Below, one piece after another: positions 6,526-12,602 of a DNA stretch of 12,602 bases. The stretch lies in NCBI GenBank assembly GCA_022361315.1, contig JAKSBB010000426.1:1-12602 (forward strand), written 5' to 3'. Source of the stretch: Desulfobacterales bacterium. Its GTDB lineage: Bacteria; Desulfobacterota; Desulfobacteria; Desulfobacterales; Desulfobacteraceae. The notes below the pieces were generated by a model. It had not been told where the DNA came from and made no database searches. It saw only the letters and a program-made list of their open reading frames with translations. The stretch's first letter is position 1. Each line of letters opens with the position of its first letter. The translations under genes and the position numbers were made by a program.

Positions 6526-6587
6526 ATCTCTAACTAACGTGCGCATTGGAACCTGTTTGGGTTTAACTTCAATCTGAGGTGACAGCT

Positions 6588-7520
6588 ATGGAAAAACAAA
6601 TTCTCGTACCGGTGTCAGACAGCAGACGCTCACTAAGGGCGGTGAGATACGCAGCCCACGCCACCCGCTTCATCAATGACCTTCATTTTGTTATTTTTAA
6701 CGTGCAGCCCATGATTTCCCTCTACCTCCAGGAGGAGGCGGTAAAGGATCTCCACGTCCGGGCTGAACTCAATAAGATCAAAGCCAAAAACCAGCAGTCG
6801 GCAATGACCCTGCTTGAATCCTATAAAGCGGAGATGATTTCCCTGGGCGTAGATGAGGAATGCATCACCCTGAAAACAGAGGTCCGTAAGCTGGGTCTGG
6901 CCCAGGATATTATTGAATATGCCCAGGAAAACCTATATGACGCCATTCTGGTCGGGCGGCAACGGATATCCGGGATCCAGAAGATGTTCTCGTCCTGCGT
7001 GGCTTCGGCGGTTCTGGAAGGCTCTCAGGTGTTGCCGGTATGGATGGTGGACGGTACGCCTTCCGCAACAAATATCCTTATCGCTGTGGACGGATCTGAA
7101 TCTGCCATGCGTGCGGTGGATCACGCCGGCTTCATGGTTTCCAAAAATCCGGATGTGAATGTGACCCTCCTTCATGTCACCAACTCCGCCCAGAATTATT
7201 GCACCATTGATCTGGACGACTCCCCCGAACCCGAATTTGTGAAAATTGTTGAAAAGGGGAACCAGGCCTGCATTGATCAGTTTTACCCCCTGGCCATTAA
7301 AAAGCTGAGGCAGATGGGCCTGGGTGAAGATCAGGTCCGGTTTGAATCTGTCCAGGGCGGACGCAGGCTGGGTAAAACGGTGGTGGAGTACGCGGATAAA
7401 CACAATTTTGATACCCTGGTCATTGGCCGGACCGGTATTGACAAGGCCTTTTTGATGGGGTCATGTTCCCGGCAGATCATCAACGGCGTCTCCGAAGGGG
7501 CGCTATGGGTTGTGAATTAG
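6588..7520 (+). CDS. Universal stress protein, tandem Usp domains
   Basis: The protein has 310 residues and two UspA-type alpha/beta domains (about 1-155 and 161-310). The first opens with 'KQILVPVSDSRRSLRAVRYAA', the second with 'NILIAVDGSESAMRAVDHA'. Each ends in a '-VWMV' or '-LWVV' strand. ATP-binding Usp domains show G-x2-G-x9-G(S/T). Domain 2 has 'GRTGIDKAFLMGSCS' (280-294), with only 7 residues before the last Gly-Ser, and domain 1 ('VGRQRISGIQKMFSSC') is degenerate. Nucleotide binding is thus uncertain. I place the start at ATG 6588, preceded by GAGGT (6576-6580); an in-frame GTG at 6579 lies inside that ribosome-binding site. It follows the Kef genes in the same direction and could belong to the same stress response. 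It ends 10 nt from the convergent 6-phosphofructokinase gene. Confidence 0.88.
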   Translation: MEKQILVPVSDSRRSLRAVRYAAHATRFINDLHFVIFNVQPMISLYLQEEAVKDLHVRAELNKIKAKNQQSAMTLLESYKAEMISLGVDEECITLKTEVRKLGLAQDIIEYAQENLYDAILVGRQRISGIQKMFSSCVASAVLEGSQVLPVWMVDGTPSATNILIAVDGSESAMRAVDHAGFMVSKNPDVNVTLLHVTNSAQNYCTIDLDDSPEPEFVKIVEKGNQACIDQFYPLAIKKLRQMGLGEDQVRFESVQGGRRLGKTVVEYADKHNFDTLVIGRTGIDKAFLMGSCSRQIINGVSEGALWVVN

Positions 7521-7530
7521 AACCTCTCTA

Positions 7531-8616
7531 TTAATCCCCGAAACTGATACCCAGTGCCCGGGCGGTCATCACCAGTTCACCCGTGGGATCCACGGATCTG
7601 ATCTTGTTGACCGCCTCTTTCAGTGAAACAGCACCCATCATACCGTTGGGCAGCAGGGCCACCATCTTACCGAATTCCTGTTTTGCCACCATGCGCACCG
7701 CCCTGACTCCGAAACGGGTGCAGAGCTGGCGGTCCCATTGTGTGGGCTGGCCGCCCCGCTGAAGGTGACCCAGCACCACACAGCGGCTCTCTTTGCCGGT
7801 AAGGTCTTCGATGCGGGCAGCCACCTCATGGCCAATGCCCCCCAGCTTGATCTCTTTATCTGCTGCCCCCTCATCCGTTGCCACCAGTTGATGATCCAGT
7901 GCCGCACCTTCGGCCACAATCACGATGGTAAAGTGTTTGCCCTGGACTTCTCTTTGTTCGATTTTTTTCTGGATGGCTTCAAAATTGAATTTTATCTCCG
8001 GGATCAGGATCACATCCGCACCACCGGCAAGACCGGCATAGGCGGCAATCCAGCCGGCGTACCTGCCCATCACTTCCAATACCATGACCCGGTTATGGCT
8101 GGATGCCGTGCTGTGAAGGCGGTCCAGGGCATCCACAGCACAGGCCACGGCCGTATCAAAGCCAAAGGTCATCTGGGTGGCGTCCAGGTCGTTGTCAATG
8201 GTTTTGGGGACTCCCACCACGGGAAACCCCATTTCGAACATCTGCTGGGCCGTTGTGAGGCTGCCGTCGCCGCCGATGATGATCAGGGCCGAAAGGCCGA
8301 GGTGGGCAAGGTTTTTCTTGGCTTCGTCCAGGGTTTCCCTGGGGACCTGGCGGGTCTCTCCTGCGCCGGCTTTGGCGGCGAACCGTCCGGAGTTGGCCGT
8401 GCCCAGAATGGTGCCGCCACGGATGAGCAGGCCGTCCATATCCCTTACCGTCAAAGGCGATGCCTGAACCGGGGTCAGCAAACCGTCCAGGCCGCCGTGG
8501 ATGCCGACGCTCTGGTATCCGTTGATATCACCGGCCTTGACAATGGCCCGGATGACTGCGTTCAGGCCGGGGCAGTCTCCGCCGCCGGTAACGATGCCGA
8601 TTTTATGCTGTACCAT
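7531..8616 (-). CDS. pfkA: 6-phosphofructokinase, predicted ATP-dependent (group III-like)
   Basis: This 361-residue PFKA-fold enzyme phosphorylates fructose 6-phosphate to fructose 1,6-bisphosphate. The N-terminus 'KIGIVTGGGDCPGLNAVIRAIV' is the nucleotide loop. 'IIIGGDGS' (112-119) carries Gly118, equal to Gly104 of E. coli, which predicts ATP as donor. 'VPKTIDND' (136-143) has the catalytic aspartates and Lys138 at the position usually Gly in E. coli-type ATP enzymes. This Gly/Lys combination is that of mixed group III PFKs. 'EVMGRYAGW' (181-189) is the sugar-phosphate motif. The start is ATG 8616 with GGAAGGAA just upstream; the open frame continues upstream but without homology, over the glycerate kinase gene. 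It overlaps that gene's end by 14 nt, so translation is probably coupled. PPi-dependence cannot be excluded by sequence alone. Confidence 0.93.
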   Translation of the reverse strand: MVQHKIGIVTGGGDCPGLNAVIRAIVKAGDINGYQSVGIHGGLDGLLTPVQASPLTVRDMDGLLIRGGTILGTANSGRFAAKAGAGETRQVPRETLDEAKKNLAHLGLSALIIIGGDGSLTTAQQMFEMGFPVVGVPKTIDNDLDATQMTFGFDTAVACAVDALDRLHSTASSHNRVMVLEVMGRYAGWIAAYAGLAGGADVILIPEIKFNFEAIQKKIEQREVQGKHFTIVIVAEGAALDHQLVATDEGAADKEIKLGGIGHEVAARIEDLTGKESRCVVLGHLQRGGQPTQWDRQLCTRFGVRAVRMVAKQEFGKMVALLPNGMMGAVSLKEAVNKIRSVDPTGELVMTARALGISFGD

Positions 8617-9754
8617 GGGGTTTCCTTCCGCTGATAAATGTTCTGACTGCCTGTTCCGTTGCCCGAGCCAGCAGGTCGTATCCCTCTGCCATGGCGGATT
8701 CCAATGTGACCGGACCGGGGCAAATGGACAGGACAGCGTCCATACCGAGATCGTAGAGAGGGGCAATGCCTTCTCCCAGGCTGCCGCATAATCCGAGGCA
8801 TGGTACACCGGCTGCCCTGGCTGACATGGCAACACCTGCAGGGGCTTTGTTGAAACAGGTCTGGTCGTCGATGCGGCCTTCTGCGGTCAGGACAAGATCT
8901 GCTCCGGACACCTTATCTTTAAAGTTAAGAAGGTCGAGAACCAGGTCAATGCCCGGTGTCAGTTCCGCGTTGAAAAATGCTTTCATCCCGCCGCCAAGAC
9001 CGCCGGCCGCTCCTGCGCCCTCAAGGCCGGTGAGGTCTGTTCCCATGTCTTTGCGGATGATCCGGCTGAAGTTGGCAAGCCCCTTGTCCAGTTCCTCAAC
9101 CTGTTCCCGGGTGGCGCCTTTTTGGGGTCCGAATACAACGGCAGCGCCTTCGGGACCGTAAAAGGGATTGGTCACGTCACAGGCCACCGAAAAGGTGGTG
9201 CCGGCCAGCCGCGGGTCGGCACCGCTGTTGTCGATGACGGCAACCCGGTCCATTGACCGGCCTATGGGGGGAAGCTCTTTTCCGTGACTGTCCAGAAACC
9301 GATAGCCCAGGGCGGCAGCCACACCCATGCCTCCGTCACAGGTGGCAGAGCCACCAATGCCCAGAAGGATTCGTTTTGCCCCCCGGTCCAGGGCGTCACG
9401 GATGAGTTCGCCCGTACCAAAGGTGGTGGTCAGGGTGGGGTCCTGAAGATCCTCCGGCAACAGTGCCAGACCGCTGGCCAGGGCCATTTCGATCACTGCG
9501 GCGGATTGATCGGCATCCCAGAGGTACTCCGCCGCCACAGGGCGCTCTCTGGGATCGTTCACGGTCACGGTGATCAGGTCCGCGGCCATGGCATGGGCCA
9601 TGGCAATGACAAGCCCGTCTCCGCCGTCTGATACAGGTACCCGAATGACCGCTATGCCCGGGTCCACACGATGGATTCCCTCGGCCATGGCCTGGGCAGC
9701 CCGGTCTGCGGTTAGACTTCCTTTAAATGCATTGGGTGCGGCTATAATCTTCAT
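8603..9754 (-). CDS. Glycerate kinase (GlxK/GarK family)
   Basis: The 383-residue protein is of the two-domain glycerate kinase type that makes phosphoglycerate from glycerate and ATP; GarK-type enzymes give 2-phosphoglycerate. 'KIIAAPNAFKGSLTA' (2-16) is the N-terminal signature and 'PVSDGGDG' (40-47) the characteristic acidic/glycine turn. 'LGIGGSATCDGGMG' (131-144) is the glycine-rich binding loop, and 'TAEGRIDDQTCFNKAP' comes near residue 290. The length matches the family. The start ATG 9754 lies 15 nt after the pldA stop with only a weak GAAGCGAGA ribosome-binding site, which suggests translation depends on the upstream gene. It overlaps pfkA by 14 nt. Glycerate kinase and PFK together feed lower glycolysis. 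Confidence 0.92.
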   Translation of the reverse strand: MKIIAAPNAFKGSLTADRAAQAMAEGIHRVDPGIAVIRVPVSDGGDGLVIAMAHAMAADLITVTVNDPRERPVAAEYLWDADQSAAVIEMALASGLALLPEDLQDPTLTTTFGTGELIRDALDRGAKRILLGIGGSATCDGGMGVAAALGYRFLDSHGKELPPIGRSMDRVAVIDNSGADPRLAGTTFSVACDVTNPFYGPEGAAVVFGPQKGATREQVEELDKGLANFSRIIRKDMGTDLTGLEGAGAAGGLGGGMKAFFNAELTPGIDLVLDLLNFKDKVSGADLVLTAEGRIDDQTCFNKAPAGVAMSARAAGVPCLGLCGSLGEGIAPLYDLGMDAVLSICPGPVTLESAMAEGYDLLARATEQAVRTFISGRKPHGTA

Positions 9755-9769
9755 GGTCTCGCTTCATCT

Positions 9770-10978
9770 TTACCGGGTGATGGAAACCCCCAGCCGGATG
9801 ATTTCTTCCTTTTCCTGGTATTCCACCAGACGTTCCGCATATCCGTTGAAATACTGGAGGTGGAGGTAGAGGTTCAGGCGGTTTTTGAATATCGAGGTCA
9901 GGGGATAGGTGAGGTCGGTCTGAAAACTGGGGCCTGCCTCTGCCCATCGGGTATGGGTATCCAGTACAAACCCTTCAGGGGTGCCCAGTTTTACCTGAAA
10001 GTCAAAGTATCCCCGGTATTCGAACAGGTCCGGGTTGGTTTCATTGTCGTTGCCCACATAGGTCCATAATTTGGGGGCCAGGGCCAGGTAATACTTGTCG
10101 GAGAGGTGGAAGGCCATGATGGGTTCCACATAGGCGAAGTTTGTGGACCTGGAGTCATCTCCGCCTTTACCGTTGGATTCATGTTGAAATCCGGTTTTGA
10201 CACCGAATGCCTTTACCCAGGGCCGGTTCAGATCGATTTTCGGGATCAGGTAGAAGAGTTCCGGCTTGTAGCTGGTGTCATCAAAAGGTTTGGAGTCGGA
10301 ACTTAAGTCCCAGTGGGAGGTCTGGGTATAGGCCAGGTGAAATCCGTCCATAAACCCATTGACCATCTGGCTGTCAAAGGGTTCGTTGAACAATTTATAC
10401 CGGAAGCTGACCTGGAATTTACTCTTGTCTTTTCCCGGGTCCGCACCCAGCAGGAAATACATGGGTTCGTAGGCGGATAAATTTTCAAGAAAAGGCTGGA
10501 ATACGGATTCCTTTTCACCCAGGGCCACCTGTTCGGTCTGCATTTCCACCGGCATAGGGGCTGCCGCAAAGAGAACCGGACCCGCATCCAAGGCCTCAAT
10601 GGAAAGCGTAATGTTGCCCGACAATTGTTCCGGCAATATAAAGGCATAATCCTGTTTGGCAAAGCCCTGTGCCGGAATGGTTATGGAATAATCCGGATGT
10701 CCGTTTACGGGAGCCGCTTCAACAACCCTGACATCCGCCGGGGTTTTCAGGGTGACCATGAGCCGGGCATAGGCGGTGGTGGTCAGAGGCCTGGTGTCCG
10801 GGTTCCGGATGAAAAGGGTGAACCCGGTTTTTGTACCGGCGGTGGCTTCTCCCTGGGGCGGTACGATCCACAATTCCGAAGACCGGGCAAACGATGGGGG
10901 TGGTGTTAACCCGATGGAGAAGAGTACCGCAAGGGCAATTGAAAAAACGGACGTCAGATTTATATGTTTCCGGGTCAT
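9770..10978 (-). CDS. pldA: Outer-membrane phospholipase A (PldA/OmPlA) with N-terminal extra domain
   Basis: This 402-residue outer-membrane lipase hydrolyses acyl ester bonds of phospholipids. A signal peptide (about 1-31, ending 'PPPSFA') is followed by a beta-rich region (about 35-150) that E. coli PldA lacks. The barrel then starts near 'FLENLSAYEPMYFLLG'. The catalytic triad is intact: His266 and Ser268 in 'FQHESNG' and Asn280 in 'SRSTNFAY'. The Ser-Asn spacing of 12 equals that of E. coli (Ser144/Asn156). 'SSDSKPFDDTSYKPELF' and 'NPDLFEYRGYFDFQVKLG' also match barrel strands of PldA. The start ATG 10978 overlaps the nitroreductase stop (ATGA), and the gene ends 15 nt before the glycerate kinase start. 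Family members often work as calcium-dependent dimers after membrane damage; that is not visible here. Confidence 0.9.
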   Translation of the reverse strand: MTRKHINLTSVFSIALAVLFSIGLTPPPSFARSSELWIVPPQGEATAGTKTGFTLFIRNPDTRPLTTTAYARLMVTLKTPADVRVVEAAPVNGHPDYSITIPAQGFAKQDYAFILPEQLSGNITLSIEALDAGPVLFAAAPMPVEMQTEQVALGEKESVFQPFLENLSAYEPMYFLLGADPGKDKSKFQVSFRYKLFNEPFDSQMVNGFMDGFHLAYTQTSHWDLSSDSKPFDDTSYKPELFYLIPKIDLNRPWVKAFGVKTGFQHESNGKGGDDSRSTNFAYVEPIMAFHLSDKYYLALAPKLWTYVGNDNETNPDLFEYRGYFDFQVKLGTPEGFVLDTHTRWAEAGPSFQTDLTYPLTSIFKNRLNLYLHLQYFNGYAERLVEYQEKEEIIRLGVSITR

Positions 10979-11805
10979 ATCTCACTATTCCAGGTGATGT
11001 CGGGGGTGTTCCGGGTGGGCATCCGGTGGTAATTGAACTTGGGGTATCCGGCCATCATGACGGCGTAGGTTTTCAGCCCCTGATCTTTGCCCAGTTTCTC
11101 AGCCAGCGGTGCATGGGTGGCGGCCGCCCTTAGGAAATATCCGCACCAGCAGGTGCCCACGTCAAAGGACTGGGCAGCCAGGTCTAAATATGTCATGGCA
11201 ATGGTACAGGCCTGGGGGGCCATGGGATTGTTTTCTTTACCCTGGGCCAGGATGAGGGTCGGCGCACTCCTTGTAACCACATCCATGCCGAACTTCCAGG
11301 CCGCCACCAGCATGTCCAGATGAAGGGCTTTGGCAAACTTGGGGTTTTCTTTGAGGGCAAGCTTCATCCAGTCGATGACCAGGGCCGTGTGTGCTTTGAC
11401 CGTGTCCCGGCCGTTGAGTACCCGCCATTGAACGGGTTGGGAATTATGACCGGACGGTGCGAAGGAGGCCAGCCGGATGATTTCCGAAAGGGTCTCTTTG
11501 TCCACCGGGGTCTCCTTGAAGGTGCGGATAGACCGGCGGCCCCTTAAAAAGTGTTCGGTCTGTTCCGGGGAAAGGGCAAGGGCTTTATCCACTTCCAGGC
11601 AGTCTTCAGGGGTTAACTGCTCATGGGCAAGGGCCCCGTGGGGACACACTGCCACACAGTGGCCGCAGTTGATGCAGAGGGCAGGCGCCTGCTTGGCAGG
11701 GGCAGGGAACTCGCCTTTTTTCCATTTAATAATACCCATGGGACATTCCGCAACGCAGATACCGTCTTTTTTGCAACGGCCCTCATCAATGGTCAGTAAG
11801 CTCAT
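10975..11805 (-). CDS. Nitroreductase family protein with N-terminal ferredoxin domain
   Basis: The 276-residue protein has an N-terminal dicluster ferredoxin domain (1-60) joined to an FMN-dependent nitroreductase domain (about 85-265). Motif I reads 'CKKDGICVAECP' (C11, D14, C17, C21), with Asp in the usual second Cys position. Motif II is complete, 'CINCGHCVAVCP' (C44, C47, C50, C54). The nitroreductase domain starts with 'RRSIRTF' (90-96), the FMN-phosphate site, followed by 'FAPSGHNSQPVQW'. Such fusions are common in anaerobes and probably pass ferredoxin electrons to a flavin that reduces nitro compounds, quinones or an unknown substrate. The start is ATG 11805 with AAGGAA just upstream (plus 11811-11817). 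It is the first gene of a four-gene minus-strand operon and overlaps pldA by 4 nt. Confidence 0.9.
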   Translation of the reverse strand: MSLLTIDEGRCKKDGICVAECPMGIIKWKKGEFPAPAKQAPALCINCGHCVAVCPHGALAHEQLTPEDCLEVDKALALSPEQTEHFLRGRRSIRTFKETPVDKETLSEIIRLASFAPSGHNSQPVQWRVLNGRDTVKAHTALVIDWMKLALKENPKFAKALHLDMLVAAWKFGMDVVTRSAPTLILAQGKENNPMAPQACTIAMTYLDLAAQSFDVGTCWCGYFLRAAATHAPLAEKLGKDQGLKTYAVMMAGYPKFNYHRMPTRNTPDITWNSEI

Positions 11806-11835
11806 GTGGGATTCCTTTTTGGGGTCTGTTCCAGC

Positions 11836-11864
11836 AATTTAGAAAACATAAGAAAGCAAGTGAA
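11836..11864 (-). promoter_or_regulatory. Candidate promoter of the nitroreductase-pldA-glycerate kinase-pfkA operon
   Basis: On the minus strand TTCACT (plus 11859-11864), a 17-nt spacer and TAAATT (plus 11836-11841) match sigma70 boxes at 4/6 each. Transcription would start roughly 25 nt before the ATG at 11805. The spacing is right but the boxes are weak. Confidence 0.35.
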
Positions 11865-11925
11865 TGCACCGGTCATCAGTCATGAAAATCGAATGAAATC
11901 CACGGGCCGGTGCAGCCATGACCGG
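11865..11925. repeat. Two overlapping inverted repeats in the divergent intergenic region
   Basis: TGCACCGG (11865-11872) is the exact reverse complement of CCGGTGCA (11907-11914). CCGGTCAT (11869-11876) is the exact reverse complement of ATGACCGG (11918-11925). The two left arms share CCGG, so only one hairpin can form at a time. They lie just upstream of the candidate nitroreductase promoter, so they more likely work as DNA (operator sites) than in its mRNA. Function is unknown. Confidence 0.4.
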
Positions 11926-12106
11926 GACTCTATCAGAATTCATGCATTGAAACAATTTATAATTCCGCCTGATCCGTTCAGTATTCAAGGAGAAACCACT
12001 TGTTTTTGGGCAATTGATGGACGGACGGCACAAGATTTCATCTTGTAAAATAGCGCTTAATTTGGTAAGAGTACGTGTTTATATACTTGATTTGGATAAC
12101 AAATTT

Positions 12107-12141
12107 GGCTGGCCCTTTAAATCCTCTTTAATCGGCCGGCC
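12107..12141 (+). promoter_or_regulatory. GC-rich hairpin in the guaB 5' leader
   Basis: GGCTGGCC (12107-12114) pairs with GGCCGGCC (12134-12141) in 8 bp including one U-G wobble, around a 19-nt AT-rich loop. The right arm lies within a 10-bp perfect palindrome, CGGCCGGCCG (12133-12142). It sits 32 nt before the guaB ribosome-binding site, in a region otherwise AT-rich. It could be a leader structure or a DNA operator; no known riboswitch class was recognised. Confidence 0.35.
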
Positions 12142-12183
12142 GTATAGTATTAATAAACACTTTTTTCCTTTCTGGAGGCTTTT

Positions 12184-12602
12184 ATGTCCAAGGTACTGAC
12201 CGAACAGGGACTCTCATATGATGACGTCCTGCTTGTTCCTGATTATTCCGCCATCCTGCCTGACGAATGTCAGACCCGCACAAGGCTCACCAAAGAACTT
12301 GAACTGAACATCCCCATCGTGAGTGCGGCCATGGATACGGTCACTGAGGCACTCACCGCCATTGCCATGGCAAGGGCCGGCGGCTTGGGATTTATCCACC
12401 GGAATCTGAGTATTGAAGAGCAGACCACGGAAGTGGACCGGGTAAAGAAGAGTGAAAGCGGCATGATAGTTGATCCGGTGACGGTTCATCCGGATGCCAC
12501 CATCAATGAAGTGCTCCAGATGATGGCCAAGTGCCGGATTTCCGGTAGTCCGGTGGTGGACGCCGACAAACTGGTGGGTATTGTGACCAACAGGGACCTT
12601 CG
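12184..12602 (+). CDS. guaB: IMP dehydrogenase, N-terminal part (3' truncated by window)
   Basis: The open frame from ATG 12184 runs off the window after 139 codons. The product oxidises IMP to XMP with NAD+, the committed step of GMP synthesis. '[18 protein letters not shown]' (9-26) is the family N-terminus. '[13 protein letters not shown]' (43-55) and '[18 protein letters not shown]' (59-76) are core strands of the TIM barrel. The first CBS domain begins near residue 94 ('[20 protein letters not shown]') and continues to the edge. The catalytic Cys loop lies outside the window. GGAGG at 12174-12178, 5 nt before the ATG, fixes the start. It is transcribed away from the nitroreductase operon. 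Confidence 0.95.
   Translation, partial: MSKVLTEQGLSYDDVLLVPDYSAILPDECQTRTRLTKELELNIPIVSAAMDTVTEALTAIAMARAGGLGFIHRNLSIEEQTTEVDRVKKSESGMIVDPVTVHPDATINEVLQMMAKCRISGSPVVDADKLVGIVTNRDL

Larger units (their letters stand above)
11806..12183. other. Divergent intergenic region between the nitroreductase operon and guaB
   Basis: These 378 nt contain no convincing gene. They hold the candidate nitroreductase promoter, the overlapping inverted repeats at 11865-11925, a small hairpin at 12031-12045 (CAAGAT, TTC loop, ATCTTG), a TATACT that could be a -10 for guaB (12082-12087, no good -35), and a GC-rich leader hairpin at 12107-12141. Short open frames here lack family features and ribosome-binding sites. 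Confidence 0.5.

Noticed and set aside
6579..6587. GTG 6579 as the start of the universal stress protein
   Set aside because: The GTG lies inside the GAGGT ribosome-binding site that serves ATG 6588; the product from ATG begins right at the first Usp strand.
7738..8634. Long plus-strand open frame (298 codons) opposite pfkA
   Set aside because: It is antisense to a well-supported pfkA, shows no family motifs, and has the Gly/His-rich composition usual for mirror frames of G+C-rich genes.
8617..8835. N-terminal extension of pfkA by 73 codons
   Set aside because: The extension shows no PFK homology and lies entirely over the glycerate kinase coding sequence. ATG 8616 has a good ribosome-binding site and starts directly at the conserved nucleotide loop.
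11839..12033. Small open frames in the intergenic region before guaB
   Set aside because: No ribosome-binding site, no recognisable protein family, and they overlap the inverted repeats and presumed promoters.
12061..12089. Possible third copy of the selenoprotein operator before guaB (TTTGGTAAG and ACTTG shared)
   Set aside because: The inner sequence and length differ (about 5 nt shorter) and only short ends match. It could be chance in AT-rich DNA; a genome-wide motif search would decide.

Overview
The window reads as a chromosomal segment of a selenoprotein-using deltaproteobacterium (Desulfobacterota), most likely a Desulfobacterales sulfate reducer. This is an inference from three things: two in-frame UGA codons decoded as selenocysteine, moderately high G+C, and the mix of housekeeping and redox genes. 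No tRNA, rRNA, CRISPR array, insertion sequence or phage gene was seen.

Layout, left half. The 3' end of rpsA (ribosomal protein S1) is followed by a strong intrinsic terminator and then sppA (signal peptide peptidase). sppA converges on a minus-strand yciO-type gene across a bidirectional terminator. Next come two selenoprotein genes on the plus strand. The first is a peroxiredoxin-like protein (UPYC active site, 2446-3096) with its own terminator. The second is a cytoplasmic DsbA/FrnE-like oxidoreductase (UPFC active site, 3314-3943). Each UGA is followed, after exactly 20 nt, by the apical loop of a good bacterial SECIS hairpin. Both genes are preceded, at nearly the same distance, by a 30-bp repeat (26/30 identical) next to a TTAC-n5/6-GTAA inverted repeat, so they look like members of one regulon. 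The DsbA-like gene overlaps by 4 nt a KefF/KefG-type flavoprotein gene. That gene is followed 2 nt later by a KefB/KefC-type K+/H+ antiporter with a C-terminal KTN domain. A tandem universal stress protein follows after a 156-nt gap holding a large hairpin.

Layout, right half. A minus-strand run reads, in transcription order, ferredoxin-nitroreductase, pldA (outer-membrane phospholipase A), glycerate kinase and 6-phosphofructokinase. The genes overlap or lie 15 nt apart, as in an operon. The nitroreductase has a CxxDxxCxxxCP cluster motif like that of the Asp-ligated Pyrococcus ferredoxin. A 378-nt divergent intergenic region then leads to the 5' part of guaB (IMP dehydrogenase), cut by the window edge.

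Most interesting reading. Positions 2326-6431, perhaps to 7520, look like a selenium-dependent thiol-redox/electrophile stress module. Two Sec oxidoreductases share a presumed operator, and one of them is in an overlapping operon with a Kef potassium-efflux system, the classical electrophile-activated channel. The Sec codons would make standard gene callers truncate or split both genes.
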